This document shows positions 49,989 to 58,566 of a stretch of 64,000 nucleotides of DNA, one piece after another. Position numbers and translations under genes: made by a program. Under the pieces are notes generated by a model that searched no databases, was not told the origin of the DNA, and was given only the letters and a program-made list of their open reading frames with translations. Source of the stretch: Bacteroidales bacterium (GTDB lineage Bacteria > Bacteroidota > Bacteroidia > Bacteroidales > Muribaculaceae); NCBI GenBank assembly GCA_014800535.1, contig JAAVFW010000002.1:66651-130650 (forward strand). Reading direction: 5' to 3'. Every line of letters starts with the position of its first letter. Position 1 is the first letter of the stretch.

Positions 49989-51335
49989 TTATGTCCTCAG
50001 TTCAGTTAGAATACCTTTATATTTCTTTGGCAGAGTTACTTTGGTTGCCCCAGTTTGAATGGCTTCAGCAACTAATGATTGAAGCAACTCATCATTTGGC
50101 AATGCATCAGCTACAGTCTTAGCATACCCGACAGAAATGGTTACCATTGAAGCATCTGATATGGCAGAAGATGCTTCGGGTTCTACGTCCTCAATCACGT
50201 TTTCAGCTTTAGCCTGTGCAATCGCATTCTTGAAACTGTTGGCGTCCATTGTATCAAACTGTGATGCACCTCTGACCATTCTTAGTGCATCGACACGAGG
50301 CCAATCATAATAGTTTAGCATAGGATTGACTGTTCTCATGCTAAGTTTTGCGAATTTGGCACGGTCAAACTGAATCCAGACAAGACCTTCTCTCTTCCCT
50401 TCAAGACAAACTGATACTCGTTGAGTACGAATATTAATTGCAGCATTGAAGAGCGATGCAGCCACATAATAAATCATACTAACGATGGTCTCAGTCTTGA
50501 ACTGCTCCTTTTCTTTGACGAGTTTGTCCTTGACTGAAATCTTACCCGTAGAAAGAATATTAGTCTTGTTGATCGGAAGATTCATATCTCCATGAAACTC
50601 AATATCAGTGTTGAGTAACCCTGACTTCTCATTATAGTCACATGAAATTTCCACACGAAATGGCATAGAAAGCTCACCGAGAATCATTCTTATGTTTCTT
50701 TCGGTCACGCTTGTCTCACCATTTATGTAATCCTCTATCTCTTTCTTTTGCCGTTCGTATTCTTTCCTAAACAGGGCATTAGCGTGAGCTTCTTTATCAT
50801 CTTGCAACTCGCTGAAAAAGGACTGAATTTCCTCGTAGGCGCGGAGTCTGGCAGTCATTGCTTCTTTCTCATGTTCATTGACGAATGTTGTTCGCTCCTT
50901 GCGCTTATCTTCATACAAGTCCGAGAAGCGGATTTCAGCCTCAGCTTCAAGTTCTCGACGCACGTCTTCACGCATTGGGCGAGATAGCGGCAAGGATTCC
51001 CTTTCGTACTGCTGAGGAGATAGAGCATCAATTTTTTTCTGCTGTTCTGAAAGCTGTTGTGTTCTTGCAGCCTTTTTATGCATCGATGTGAACTCAGCAT
51101 CTCTCTTTTCAAACGCAGCCACCATTTTTAGTGAGATTTCGCTTATAGCCGGTTTATAGTCAGCATCCCGTTTTGCACTATTTTCTTGACTTGAGAAACG
51201 AGAACCATTAACCATAACCTCATAGTTCCCAAGGCTGTCAACTTGCACAGTCGCGGTTCCACCGTTAAAATGATAGCTCTTGCTTATTGCCTCAATGTGG
51301 GTGTTAACCCGTGGATATATAGTTTGTTTTATCAT
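49989..51335 (-). CDS. hypothetical coiled-coil protein
   Basis: 448 aa; long charged central region (EAEAEIRFSDLYEDKRKERTTFVNEHEKEAMTARLRAYEE); 4-bp overlap with upstream gene. Confidence 0.55.
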   Translation of the reverse strand: MIKQTIYPRVNTHIEAISKSYHFNGGTATVQVDSLGNYEVMVNGSRFSSQENSAKRDADYKPAISEISLKMVAAFEKRDAEFTSMHKKAARTQQLSEQQKKIDALSPQQYERESLPLSRPMREDVRRELEAEAEIRFSDLYEDKRKERTTFVNEHEKEAMTARLRAYEEIQSFFSELQDDKEAHANALFRKEYERQKKEIEDYINGETSVTERNIRMILGELSMPFRVEISCDYNEKSGLLNTDIEFHGDMNLPINKTNILSTGKISVKDKLVKEKEQFKTETIVSMIYYVAASLFNAAINIRTQRVSVCLEGKREGLVWIQFDRAKFAKLSMRTVNPMLNYYDWPRVDALRMVRGASQFDTMDANSFKNAIAQAKAENVIEDVEPEASSAISDASMVTISVGYAKTVADALPNDELLQSLVAEAIQTGATKVTLPKKYKGILTELRT

Positions 51336-52225
51336 ATACTCTCGGAATTAAATTGATTCTGATGACGCTCTGCCAATTCAGAATTTATTGAATCTGTGTA
51401 AGTAAGACAGATCCGATCACCAAACCAATGTAATTTAATCTGACCACCATATACATCCCATATAGCAGAAAAAATTTCTTGATAATCATTTATCATTTGA
51501 GCATACTCACATACGCGTTTGAAGTAAATGTTCTGGTCAAAATTATGCAAAATTGTATCTAACGGATCGTTCATATTATCCGGGTTGCCATATTTGTCAC
51601 ATAACAGATCATATAAGGTCTTACAGTATGAAAAGGCCTGCATATTTGTAACAGGCTTATTTTGTAAATATACTCTTGTCGTTAGTCCTGCCGGGGATCC
51701 ATAAATATATAATTTTGTATCATCCATACCACAAAATGAGCCCTCCATAGAAATCTGATATGGGTTTGTTGCGATGGTCTTAAATCCGCGCTTCATCATA
51801 TGTCTTTCTATATCCTTAATAGTATGAACTAAAGATATTTGTGAGAAAACTATATGTGGCTCATTTGAAGTGGATAGGTCTGTAGAATTAATTTCTGATG
51901 GCTCCGTGGAAAGTAACATATCATTATGCCCGGTAGCGAATAACAAGGCATTCATTACTTCAACTGCAATATCTTTTCTGAATCCATAATTTATATAGAG
52001 AGCCGATACAAATTTTTCTGCGCTATTAAGGGTATCATTTTGATTTGAAAGTTTATGCAAAATCTTATCCACAAAGCCATCCTGAATAATACTTTTCAGA
52101 ACAAATTTGGCCCCCGGATATTCATCAAAAGCCTTATAGTCGTTCAGAACATTTAAGAACTGAGGCTTCTTGATAAAATCTAACCCATTTAAATCCACGA
52201 TTGCTCTTACTACTTTTTTAAGCAT
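51332..52225 (-). CDS. hypothetical protein with operon-shared N-terminal domain
   Basis: 297 aa; domain copy at 51929-52225: PQFLNVLNDYKAFDEYPGAKFVLKSIIQDGFVDKIL. Confidence 0.6.
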   Translation of the reverse strand: MLKKVVRAIVDLNGLDFIKKPQFLNVLNDYKAFDEYPGAKFVLKSIIQDGFVDKILHKLSNQNDTLNSAEKFVSALYINYGFRKDIAVEVMNALLFATGHNDMLLSTEPSEINSTDLSTSNEPHIVFSQISLVHTIKDIERHMMKRGFKTIATNPYQISMEGSFCGMDDTKLYIYGSPAGLTTRVYLQNKPVTNMQAFSYCKTLYDLLCDKYGNPDNMNDPLDTILHNFDQNIYFKRVCEYAQMINDYQEIFSAIWDVYGGQIKLHWFGDRICLTYTDSINSELAERHQNQFNSESI

Positions 52226-52478
52226 ATATTATATAATTATATTTAAAGGTTATTTCTGAATTTACTTATGAAGTTGTTATAAAAACTTATATTCTTCTCT
52301 GAAGAGTCTGAAAATATGTTTACTTGGGTCAAAATAATAATCAAGGAATGGCTTCCACTTGTTTCCATGAGACACTCCGTACAATCCAAGCGTCAACTAT
52401 GCGAGAATTTTTGAAGGTTATGTATTCATTTCTCATGTAGCAATATAATTCTCTGATTTTTTCATAATACTCCAAATA

Positions 52479-53579
52479 TTATAAATTCGACAATTGAGAA
52501 ATCACATTCATCACAAACCAAGGATCGAAACCTTGAAACACAGTTCTTTTTGGTTTTGCTTCTTCCTTATGCACTTCAAGGCCATCGGAATAAGGGGAAA
52601 CTCCGATTATCTTTGTGAAGGGAATCTTGGAACTGGCTGTCGGACAATGGAAGAAGAAGTGTTTATTGGTCACGACAAGAGAGCCAACGCCAACTTTGTC
52701 CATGTGGCTTCTTTCGACAGGATGTCCTTTGAAAGATCCGGTACGATATGTCACGCCCTTACAGATGCGATAACTCATGCCTCGACTACCGCCAACATAT
52801 TCTCGGGTGATTTTCTCCTGGAACATGGTAATATTATCGTAGACCCAGAGTGCACACTCTCCTCGACCTAACATTACAGGGACGGTAAGTGGTTTTTGAG
52901 GAAGGACTCCTCTCTGCATGTCTTTCAGCACAATAGCCTGTCCAATCCGTGCAAGGCTCTCACTTTGATATTGCATTGGGAGGCAATTAAGAGCGATTCC
53001 AAGAGATGATGTATATGACTCTATCAGCCGCTGCTCATTATCATCTAACCAGCCATCAGCCATAAACTTATCAGCGGCCTTATTCAAGACACTGTAGTAG
53101 GCTTCATCTTTCTTTTGTTGGCTTAAAGGCAGCACAGACGTTACAGAATCCGTACTGATTTTAATCTGACTCAAAGGCACTCCTTTAGCAAAGAAATCAA
53201 CGACATATCCCTGAAACATCTTCAATGCTAAAGCATCCATATCGCCTTTTTCATTCAATTTTGCGTATGGAATTGCTATAGCATTAAGGAATGCCTTAAT
53301 ACGTGCAATAGTATCAGAAGGATATGGGCGTTTAAGAGTATCTCCGTATGCCTTAATTGCAGTAATCGCTACAGTTGCAATATCATCATCAGATAAGAAA
53401 TAAGGCAGTCTGTTCTTTGTCAGTTTCGCTTTCAAATCGTCAGCTGATACGCTTCCACTGAAATATCTACGCATTAGGTCTCCCATTCCTTTCAGTCCAC
53501 GCTCATGCTTTTCCTCACATTCCTTATGAACGCGAGAAAAGAATCCAGCCGATTGTCCACAATACTTACACGATGCCAT
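52479..53579 (-). CDS. zinc-ribbon protein with C-terminal PH-like domain
   Basis: N-terminal CKYCGQSAGFFSRVHKEC; helical ADKFMADGWLDDNEQRLIESY segment; C-terminal VGSLVVTNKHFFFHCPTASSKIPFTKIIGVSPYSDGLEVH. Confidence 0.6.
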   Translation of the reverse strand: MASCKYCGQSAGFFSRVHKECEEKHERGLKGMGDLMRRYFSGSVSADDLKAKLTKNRLPYFLSDDDIATVAITAIKAYGDTLKRPYPSDTIARIKAFLNAIAIPYAKLNEKGDMDALALKMFQGYVVDFFAKGVPLSQIKISTDSVTSVLPLSQQKKDEAYYSVLNKAADKFMADGWLDDNEQRLIESYTSSLGIALNCLPMQYQSESLARIGQAIVLKDMQRGVLPQKPLTVPVMLGRGECALWVYDNITMFQEKITREYVGGSRGMSYRICKGVTYRTGSFKGHPVERSHMDKVGVGSLVVTNKHFFFHCPTASSKIPFTKIIGVSPYSDGLEVHKEEAKPKRTVFQGFDPWFVMNVISQLSNL

Positions 53580-53582
53580 ACA

Positions 53583-54629
53583 TTAATAAAAATCAGGAGA
53601 CTTCCAATAAAGTTTAATCTTTCCTAAACAAGATGCCTTCACCTCCATAAAATAACATGTTACAGGTTTAGAACCCCGATCATTCGCTTCAATATACCCA
53701 ACACATCTTTCCTGTTGTTCCGAAGAATAGCGAAGCCTACCTTTATTATCATAAAGGGCGAAAAACAAGTTAACAGCGTATTCTTTGCGATACTTTTTCC
53801 TCAGTTCACAGGAACAAAATATATCTTCATCTTCGTCTACAATAAAATGAAGATTCTCCACTGAAACTTTATATTTTTGTGCTCCTTCCTCATCATAATC
53901 TACTAAGGAAAGTATATATACATCCATCTCTTCTTCTGACATATTTTTAGTCCAGCCGCTAGACACTAATGGTTTCGATTGAGGCGTTGGTTGAGTTGTG
54001 GTAACAGTTGAATTCTCCCATTTTTTTTGCCAACCAAGGCCATAGGACAATGACTTAAAAATGGTTTCAACTGCATCTGGCATAAATCCGGTGGTAGCTA
54101 TAAAGCGGGATGCAAGGTTTACAGCCTCGTTATTCCATGTCCCAATAACGAGAAGTTTGTGGGCAAAACCATCTGCAATGATTGCACGGAGGATATACTT
54201 CGCTGAAGGCATCTCAGCATAAGCCTTAAAATCGTCGAGGATGTTAATAAGTCGAGGCTGCGTTATAATGGTGTCACCCTCGGTTTGTATAACCGTGCGA
54301 AGTGCTTTGTGAAGTTCCATTCCCGAAACCGGCTGATTTAGCGGAGCCTCTTCTTCTACTTCAGTTGGCTTGCTTGGAGCTTTGGGAGCAGATGATTCTT
54401 GAAGAACATCCATTACAGCCATCATATCTTGAGCAAATTCCTCAGCTTTTTCTTCTGTTTTGAATACAAACCCATTTACTCCTCGGAATGAAGAGTAATA
54501 ACCTTTATGTTTTTTTGCCAAGTCTGAAAGGGATTCAAAGTCCTCCTTATCAACCCGATCAGCCAATCGTACTACATAGATGTAGCATCTTTTCTTGTCG
54601 TGATATTGTAGAGTGATGGTATAATCCAT
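53583..54629 (-). CDS. hypothetical protein with operon-shared domain (internal copy) and C-terminal beta-rich domain
   Basis: domain copy at 54030-54320: PRLINILDDFKAYAEMPSAKYILRAIIADGFAHKLL; N-terminal ...LAKKHKGYYSSFRGVNGFVFKTEEKAEEFA. Confidence 0.6.
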   Translation of the reverse strand: MDYTITLQYHDKKRCYIYVVRLADRVDKEDFESLSDLAKKHKGYYSSFRGVNGFVFKTEEKAEEFAQDMMAVMDVLQESSAPKAPSKPTEVEEEAPLNQPVSGMELHKALRTVIQTEGDTIITQPRLINILDDFKAYAEMPSAKYILRAIIADGFAHKLLVIGTWNNEAVNLASRFIATTGFMPDAVETIFKSLSYGLGWQKKWENSTVTTTQPTPQSKPLVSSGWTKNMSEEEMDVYILSLVDYDEEGAQKYKVSVENLHFIVDEDEDIFCSCELRKKYRKEYAVNLFFALYDNKGRLRYSSEQQERCVGYIEANDRGSKPVTCYFMEVKASCLGKIKLYWKSPDFY

Positions 54630-54632
54630 AAT

Positions 54633-54851
54633 TCAAGACATTAAAGGTTTCTTATCATTCTTCCTCCAGCCTGCACGGTATTCTTTATCGGTGAAGAATA
54701 CTTTGAGATCAGCTTGATACTCTCGATCAACAAAGAACACTTTCTTGTCTACCTGATATTCATGCTCTACCGGGTATAAAGTCTCTCCGAAAGCTCCAGC
54801 TACTTTAATAACCGAGAATATTAAAATCAATATAAAAACTTTCATTGGCAT
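54633..54851 (-). CDS. small secreted DUF6150-like repeat protein
   Basis: 72 aa; signal peptide; EYQVDKKVFFVDR / EYQADLKVFFTDK / EYRAGWRKNDKKPLM repeats. Confidence 0.6.
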   Translation of the reverse strand: MPMKVFILILIFSVIKVAGAFGETLYPVEHEYQVDKKVFFVDREYQADLKVFFTDKEYRAGWRKNDKKPLMS

Positions 54852-54854
54852 AAT

Positions 54855-56948
54855 TCAAGCATTTAAAATTGATTCAAGTGTAATGGGGTCAACAAGAACC
54901 TCACGTGGTTTTCCCCCATTAGATGGACCTACTATGCCTGCAGCTTCAAGTTGATCCATTATTAAACCAGCTCGATTATATCCAATATTATATCGACGTT
55001 GAATAGAAGAGGTACTTGCCGTATAGGATGTTACTACGATTCTCGCTATTTCATCAAAAAGTGGATCTTTGTCAAATACAGGGAGTACTGTTGGTGCAAT
55101 TGTATCAAATAATTCTTTTTCAGGAAGGATATACTCACTTCCTGTAAGATTTCTTTGATTTATCTCGTTGATAATAATCTCAATATGTCTGGGCTCAAAA
55201 TTTGAGGTTTGGCATCTAACAATTCCTCCATCCTTGAGAACGAGTACATCTCCCTTATCAAGAAGATTCGTAGCATCTGCTTTCCCAATAGCCAACCGAC
55301 TCTCATGGGGTAGATTTATCCTAAAACAAATCTTGTTTATCAGATACCTACGAATAAGAGGCGTTAGGTAATCTGCTGATGTATACCGAGTTGTAAATAT
55401 AAAATGTACTCCCACTCCCTTTGTTTTTTCAAATATTGTAGATAACGTATCATCCCATTCTTTCCCGTTAAAGAATGGTTGTATTTCATCCACAATACAT
55501 ACGAGTCGAGGTAAATAATGATGCCCATCTGCTGGATTTAAAGTCCTATTCACAAAGAGCCTATTATAATCCTCGATAGATCGAACTCCCGCTATTTGTA
55601 ATAATTTGGTTCTTTGCTCTATCTCCACTGTAAGGCATACGAGCGTTTGATACAAATCCGGTCGTTCCGTTATCAAACATTCTATATCATTTGTATGCGC
55701 AAAGTAGTCCTTCGGGAGGTTGTTGAGTTCATGTAGTTCTAGCTGATTGGAATGAGCGATGATAAATTTTAGATCATTTGGAGAAACCTTAAAAAGTAGA
55801 GATGCAACAATCTGATACACTAATGTCGTTTTACCTTGTTCCAAACCACCGCATATAAGTATGTTGCCTAACTTGGCAAGATCCTCGATGACAACATTAG
55901 AAGCCGAATCTATACCAATTGCAATGGGTAGTTTCATATTAGACATATTAAACTCCTTTGAGTTGAATATGTCTCCCGGCATAATATTATTATCCTCTAT
56001 TTGGTTAGGAATCTCTATACCAATTGCCAATTTATTTGGTAAAGGATTGATTATTCGACAGCCTCGACTTCCTAAGGCAATAAGAATGTCTTTTTCATTA
56101 CGAGTTAATTTTGCCAATTTATTGGACTCTACTTGAATTTCATATAACGAGCATCGAGGTCCGGAGATAATGTTGATGACTTTTCCATCAACACCATATC
56201 CATTCAGTACCCATTCCACTCTTTCAGCTCTTTGTTTAAGGCTATCAGTATCTGGAGTAGAAAGCCCTCGTTCTATGAGTCTGCCTGTATTCGGTAATGA
56301 ATATGAATTATTCGGCAATTTATATTTGTCATGAAGAGGAGGAATTGCTGTAGGTGCATCCTGATTATTCGGTGCCTCTGTTTTAACTACAGAGTCTTCC
56401 TCTGTAATAAATGAATATACATCTGAAGTGGAACATTTACCAAATCCCAATAGGATATTGGCGAGCACTTGATTTATAAGTTCTTCTTTATAGCCGAATT
56501 GATTGGATAAACGATTGCTTATCTTCTTAATCTCATTTATCCAGTTTGACGAAATGGGAAGATTGATGAAATCGTAGTAAATGCCCTCTGTATATAGGAC
56601 TTTAAAGATGGCGCGTGCAGGTTGACAGCCATCAAATGCTTTGTAATCACCCAATGCGTTAATGACAGCCTTAGAACGAACAAAATCATCCCCGCAGTCT
56701 TCACGAAGTTTGAATATGGCCATTGCAAGTGGAAAATTAGCCAGGATACACTCACATAAATCCTTCTGATAAGAAGTCCCATCAGAGGTTAAGGTAGATT
56801 TATAGCCAAGGGGTACAATACGATTAGTATAATCTTTATCAGCCGCTTGAATATCATCCATATTAGAGGATGTTTCTTCTTGCTTTCGAAATATATTTCT
56901 AACTCTATTCCACATAAATTCGATGTTCTTTTTATCTGTTAATCCCAA
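54855..56948 (-). CDS. soluble FtsK/SpoIIIE-like DNA translocase with operon-shared N-terminal domain
   Basis: Walker A ILICGGLEQGKTTLVYQI; Walker B RLVCIVDEIQPF; NLLDKGDVLVL; C-terminal FtsK-gamma-like winged helix DPLFDEIARIVVTSYTASTSSIQRRYNIGYNRAGLIMDQLEAAGIVGPSNGGKPREVLV; no TM segments. Confidence 0.9.
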   Translation of the reverse strand: MGLTDKKNIEFMWNRVRNIFRKQEETSSNMDDIQAADKDYTNRIVPLGYKSTLTSDGTSYQKDLCECILANFPLAMAIFKLREDCGDDFVRSKAVINALGDYKAFDGCQPARAIFKVLYTEGIYYDFINLPISSNWINEIKKISNRLSNQFGYKEELINQVLANILLGFGKCSTSDVYSFITEEDSVVKTEAPNNQDAPTAIPPLHDKYKLPNNSYSLPNTGRLIERGLSTPDTDSLKQRAERVEWVLNGYGVDGKVINIISGPRCSLYEIQVESNKLAKLTRNEKDILIALGSRGCRIINPLPNKLAIGIEIPNQIEDNNIMPGDIFNSKEFNMSNMKLPIAIGIDSASNVVIEDLAKLGNILICGGLEQGKTTLVYQIVASLLFKVSPNDLKFIIAHSNQLELHELNNLPKDYFAHTNDIECLITERPDLYQTLVCLTVEIEQRTKLLQIAGVRSIEDYNRLFVNRTLNPADGHHYLPRLVCIVDEIQPFFNGKEWDDTLSTIFEKTKGVGVHFIFTTRYTSADYLTPLIRRYLINKICFRINLPHESRLAIGKADATNLLDKGDVLVLKDGGIVRCQTSNFEPRHIEIIINEINQRNLTGSEYILPEKELFDTIAPTVLPVFDKDPLFDEIARIVVTSYTASTSSIQRRYNIGYNRAGLIMDQLEAAGIVGPSNGGKPREVLVDPITLESILNA

Positions 56949-57694
56949 TACTCTTCAAGTTTAATGCGGATGCGTGATATCTCAGAAAGAGGATACTTAG
57001 TATCTAATTCTGCGGTTCTAAAGAGTCGATTGTTGTGAAAATCATGCTTAGAATATCGCCAACACTCGATACTGCCGCCATTTTCTTTTGTTTGGTCAAA
57101 GACAGAATATTCGAAGGAAATCTCAGTCATAGGTTCCCCTATAACTTCGTAATCTATTTCAAAAGAACGTTTGCCAGTTATGCGAACTTCAAGTATTTCA
57201 ATTTTTAGATTCCTTCTCTGACAAAATGTTGAATTATACTCGATTAACGAGAATAGATATTTTTCTTGATCCTTTCTTGATAGTTTATCAAACGATTGAG
57301 AAGCCGCAGCTTTTGACACGGTTGTACTATTTGAGACAGAAATATGAGCATCTGATTCTTCTATACTTGATTCGATAGGTAATCCCCCACGATATCCAAG
57401 TGCCTCCATTATAGAATTGATAACATAGGCTGAGACATCCCTTCGTAAACCAAGTTTTTCATACAATTCTGCTATATAGTTGTTTGGCGCATCTCCAAAC
57501 GGTAGATGGTTGTCATGAATAAAAGCAATTTTATCCAGATACCCCTCTGAGATGACATTTCGTAGAATATTCTTTGAGCACGGATATTCATCAAACGCCT
57601 TATAATCGCTCAATATATTGAGGACTACAGGAGAAGATAGGATATTCAATCCTTTCGCATCGACAAGGTGTCGTAACGCTTCTTTCAGTGTCAT
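56939..57694 (-). CDS. hypothetical protein with operon-shared N-terminal domain and C-terminal beta-rich domain
   Basis: domain copy at 57395-57694: VVLNILSDYKAFDEYPCSKNILRNVISEGYLDKIA. Confidence 0.6.
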   Translation of the reverse strand: MTLKEALRHLVDAKGLNILSSPVVLNILSDYKAFDEYPCSKNILRNVISEGYLDKIAFIHDNHLPFGDAPNNYIAELYEKLGLRRDVSAYVINSIMEALGYRGGLPIESSIEESDAHISVSNSTTVSKAAASQSFDKLSRKDQEKYLFSLIEYNSTFCQRRNLKIEILEVRITGKRSFEIDYEVIGEPMTEISFEYSVFDQTKENGGSIECWRYSKHDFHNNRLFRTAELDTKYPLSEISRIRIKLEEYWD

Positions 57695-58566
57695 TGTGTT
57701 CTAATTCCTTTAAATGGTTTTTGACTTGTTGCGAAGAGACCGCAACATTTTGATTTGAGAGAGCATTGGTCGCATTCCGGAAGGTATTTGTTCTTCCAGT
57801 CGCTGATGCTCTTTTGTGCGTAGGGATGGATTGGCTCTAGTATGAGACAAAGGGGTACGTTATACACCGCTACTTCTTTACGCCATTGAGCGAGTGTCAA
57901 TACCGCCTCTTCCAATTGATAAGCATAGTCAATCGGTTCAATCCATATATTCCGCTCATTGGATACCGCATGTCCGATATGTTCCATTGCCATGAACGCT
58001 GTCCATGCGACAAACGGCAGATTCTTCTGGATGAAATCAGCCATTTGAGGCAGACGCATATAATTAAGTTTGTTGATGACAATGCGCAACTCAATGGCAG
58101 CTCCAAATGCGGCAAGGTTAAATATCCCTGCCATTGTTTCATTATACGCCTCCCTTGCGCCGGCTATTATATCATGATCTCTATAATAGTCAGAGTGCAA
58201 CGGTATTCCGACAAAAAGTTTGTCGTCGGCTGCTTCCACAACCTGCCGGGTATAATCTATATCCTTGAAGTTTCTTCCGTTGGATAGGATATGGATGTCA
58301 GAGTCTGGTAATGTCTGACGAATATGTTTAATCAGATCAATTAACCTGTCACCAAGAAGAGTAGGTTCTCCTCCTGATATACCTACAACTGGAATGTCTT
58401 TAGGCGCACGATTGATAATGGCAATATTACGTTCAAATAGCTCATCAATGTCGTCGTTATTCAACGGTGGCTGACAACACATGATGCAGTTGTTGTTACA
58501 CCTCGCTGTGGTGAACAACGTGTTGTCATTGCTATCTATTCTGAAATCGCCTCTCATGATACCCAA
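57691..58566 (-). CDS. hxsC: His-Xaa-Ser system radical SAM maturase HxsC
   Basis: NTLFTTARCNNNCIMCCQPP (CxxxCxxC), GISGGEPTLLG, C-terminal CDQCSLKSKCCG; adjacent to HxsB/D/A. Confidence 0.85.
   Translation of the reverse strand: MGIMRGDFRIDSNDNTLFTTARCNNNCIMCCQPPLNNDDIDELFERNIAIINRAPKDIPVVGISGGEPTLLGDRLIDLIKHIRQTLPDSDIHILSNGRNFKDIDYTRQVVEAADDKLFVGIPLHSDYYRDHDIIAGAREAYNETMAGIFNLAAFGAAIELRIVINKLNYMRLPQMADFIQKNLPFVAWTAFMAMEHIGHAVSNERNIWIEPIDYAYQLEEAVLTLAQWRKEVAVYNVPLCLILEPIHPYAQKSISDWKNKYLPECDQCSLKSKCCGLFATSQKPFKGIRTQ

Noticed and set aside
54855-56948. Interpretation as the chromosomal cell-division FtsK
   Set aside because: Lacks N-terminal TM domain, carries the operon-specific adaptor domain, and sits in an accessory operon.
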